In this document: piece by piece, positions 63,691 through 64,000 of the stretch
Position numbering within the stretch: position 1 is the stretch's first letter
Layout: each line of letters begins with the position of its first letter
Assembly: GCA_910578715.1 (NCBI GenBank)
Contig: CAJTRL010000011.1
Coordinates: 9,447 to 73,446 of the forward strand
Source of the DNA: an uncultured Lachnospiraceae bacterium
Lineage (GTDB): Bacteria; Bacillota; Clostridia; Lachnospirales; Lachnospiraceae
Length of the DNA stretch: 64,000 nucleotides
Reading direction: 5' to 3'
Made by a program: the position numbers and the translations under genes
The notes under the pieces: model-generated
Told to the model about the DNA's origin: nothing
Seen by the model: only the letters and a program-made list of their open reading frames with translations
Database searches by the model: none

Positions 63691-63999
63691 TCACTTTGCA
63701 ATTATTTTTGCAAGCAACAATTTTTTTTCTTCTGACCAGGCTTCCCGCTCAGCAGAAAGTGCCTCTTTCTCCGCAAGAAGCTCCTGATTTCTTGCAGTCA
63801 GCCTCTGGATTTCCGCGTCTTGCATTGCAATTTTTTTCTTCTGTTTGTCCATCTCATATTGTATGCTGGCCTGACGGCGGTAGTAGTCTTCCCTGGCTTC
63901 GCACTGCATCCGGATTTGTTCGTCCTGGCTGAGGCGGTAAACCGTAGCGGAAGCGCTTGTGATATCAGAATTATTTTCCGCAAGCATTTTCAATTCCTC
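63691..63999 (-). CDS. Rpn-family recombination-promoting nuclease/transposase, 3' end
   Basis: The last 100 or so residues of a larger protein whose start lies beyond the right edge. The segment EELKMLAENNSDITSASATV YRLSQDEQIRMQCEAREDYY resembles the region after the PD-(D/E)XK nuclease domain in Rpn proteins, followed by a charged coiled coil (KKKIAMQDAEIQRLTARNQE). The nuclease residues are not in view. GGAGG is followed by an in-frame ATG at 63987, so a separate short protein starting there is the alternative. Confidence 0.55.
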   Translation of the reverse strand, partial: EELKMLAENNSDITSASATVYRLSQDEQIRMQCEAREDYYRRQASIQYEMDKQKKKIAMQDAEIQRLTARNQELLAEKEALSAEREAWSEEKKLLLAKIIAK

Positions 64000-64000
64000 C

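Overview
The window looks like a chromosomal segment of an anaerobic, motile, Gram-positive member of the Clostridia, most likely Lachnospiraceae. The basis is gene content and order: mbl-flhO/flhP-type flagellar rod genes, comF-yvyF, cdaA-cdaR-glmM, gdpP-rplI-dnaB, pyruvate formate-lyase, ECF vitamin transporters, purine-rich Shine-Dalgarno sites and mid-range GC. No species assignment is attempted. Almost everything is core or housekeeping; there is no prophage, CRISPR array, rRNA or tRNA that I can see.

Layout. 1-2.8 kb: 3' part of mreB/mbl and three flagellar rod genes. 2.9-6.3 kb: recD2, comF, yvyF. 6.4-11.3 kb: two unidentified membrane proteins, then cdaA-cdaR-glmM (c-di-AMP synthesis tied to amino-sugar supply for the wall). 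11.4-16.7 kb: HPr-like protein, leuA, a glycosyltransferase, a sirtuin, DUF951, and rpsF-ssb-rpsR with an S6:S18-type leader. 16.9-21.6 kb: gdpP (c-di-AMP degradation), rplI, dnaB, a MerR regulator. 21.7-25.6 kb (minus): ferredoxin, pflA and a pyruvate formate-lyase split into a catalytic subunit and a separate glycyl-radical subunit, with a third small gene between them. 25.8-31.2 kb: FkbH-like protein, DUF1858, mecA, GH18 hydrolase. 31.3-34.6 kb: ECF transporter. 34.6-37.6 kb: tcdA and an Rrf2-cysteine desulfurase-IscU set. 37.6-42.4 kb: AraC regulator, a MITE-like palindrome and a heterodimeric ABC exporter. 42.4-46.6 kb: amidase, Sua5, rpiB, a SleB-type hydrolase, DUF402. 46.8-54.1 kb: complete atp operon whose c subunit carries a sodium-binding signature. 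54.3-59.3 kb: an unknown protein, a methyltransferase, a large membrane-anchored protein with a C39-like tail, a HAD phosphatase. 59.3-62.7 kb (minus): a HelD-type helicase fused to what looks like the N-terminal beta-sandwich of a GH31 glycosidase. 62.8-64.0 kb (minus): queT under a preQ1-I-type riboswitch, and the 3' end of an Rpn-family nuclease/transposase.

The most unusual items are the three-piece pyruvate formate-lyase locus with a small protein resembling half of a glycyl-radical domain, the HelD-GH31 fusion, the MITE-like palindrome with 8-bp flanking repeats, a second structured element upstream of sua5, and a possible switching leader upstream of the ECF transporter. Domain assignments come from reading motifs by eye; no database search was run.
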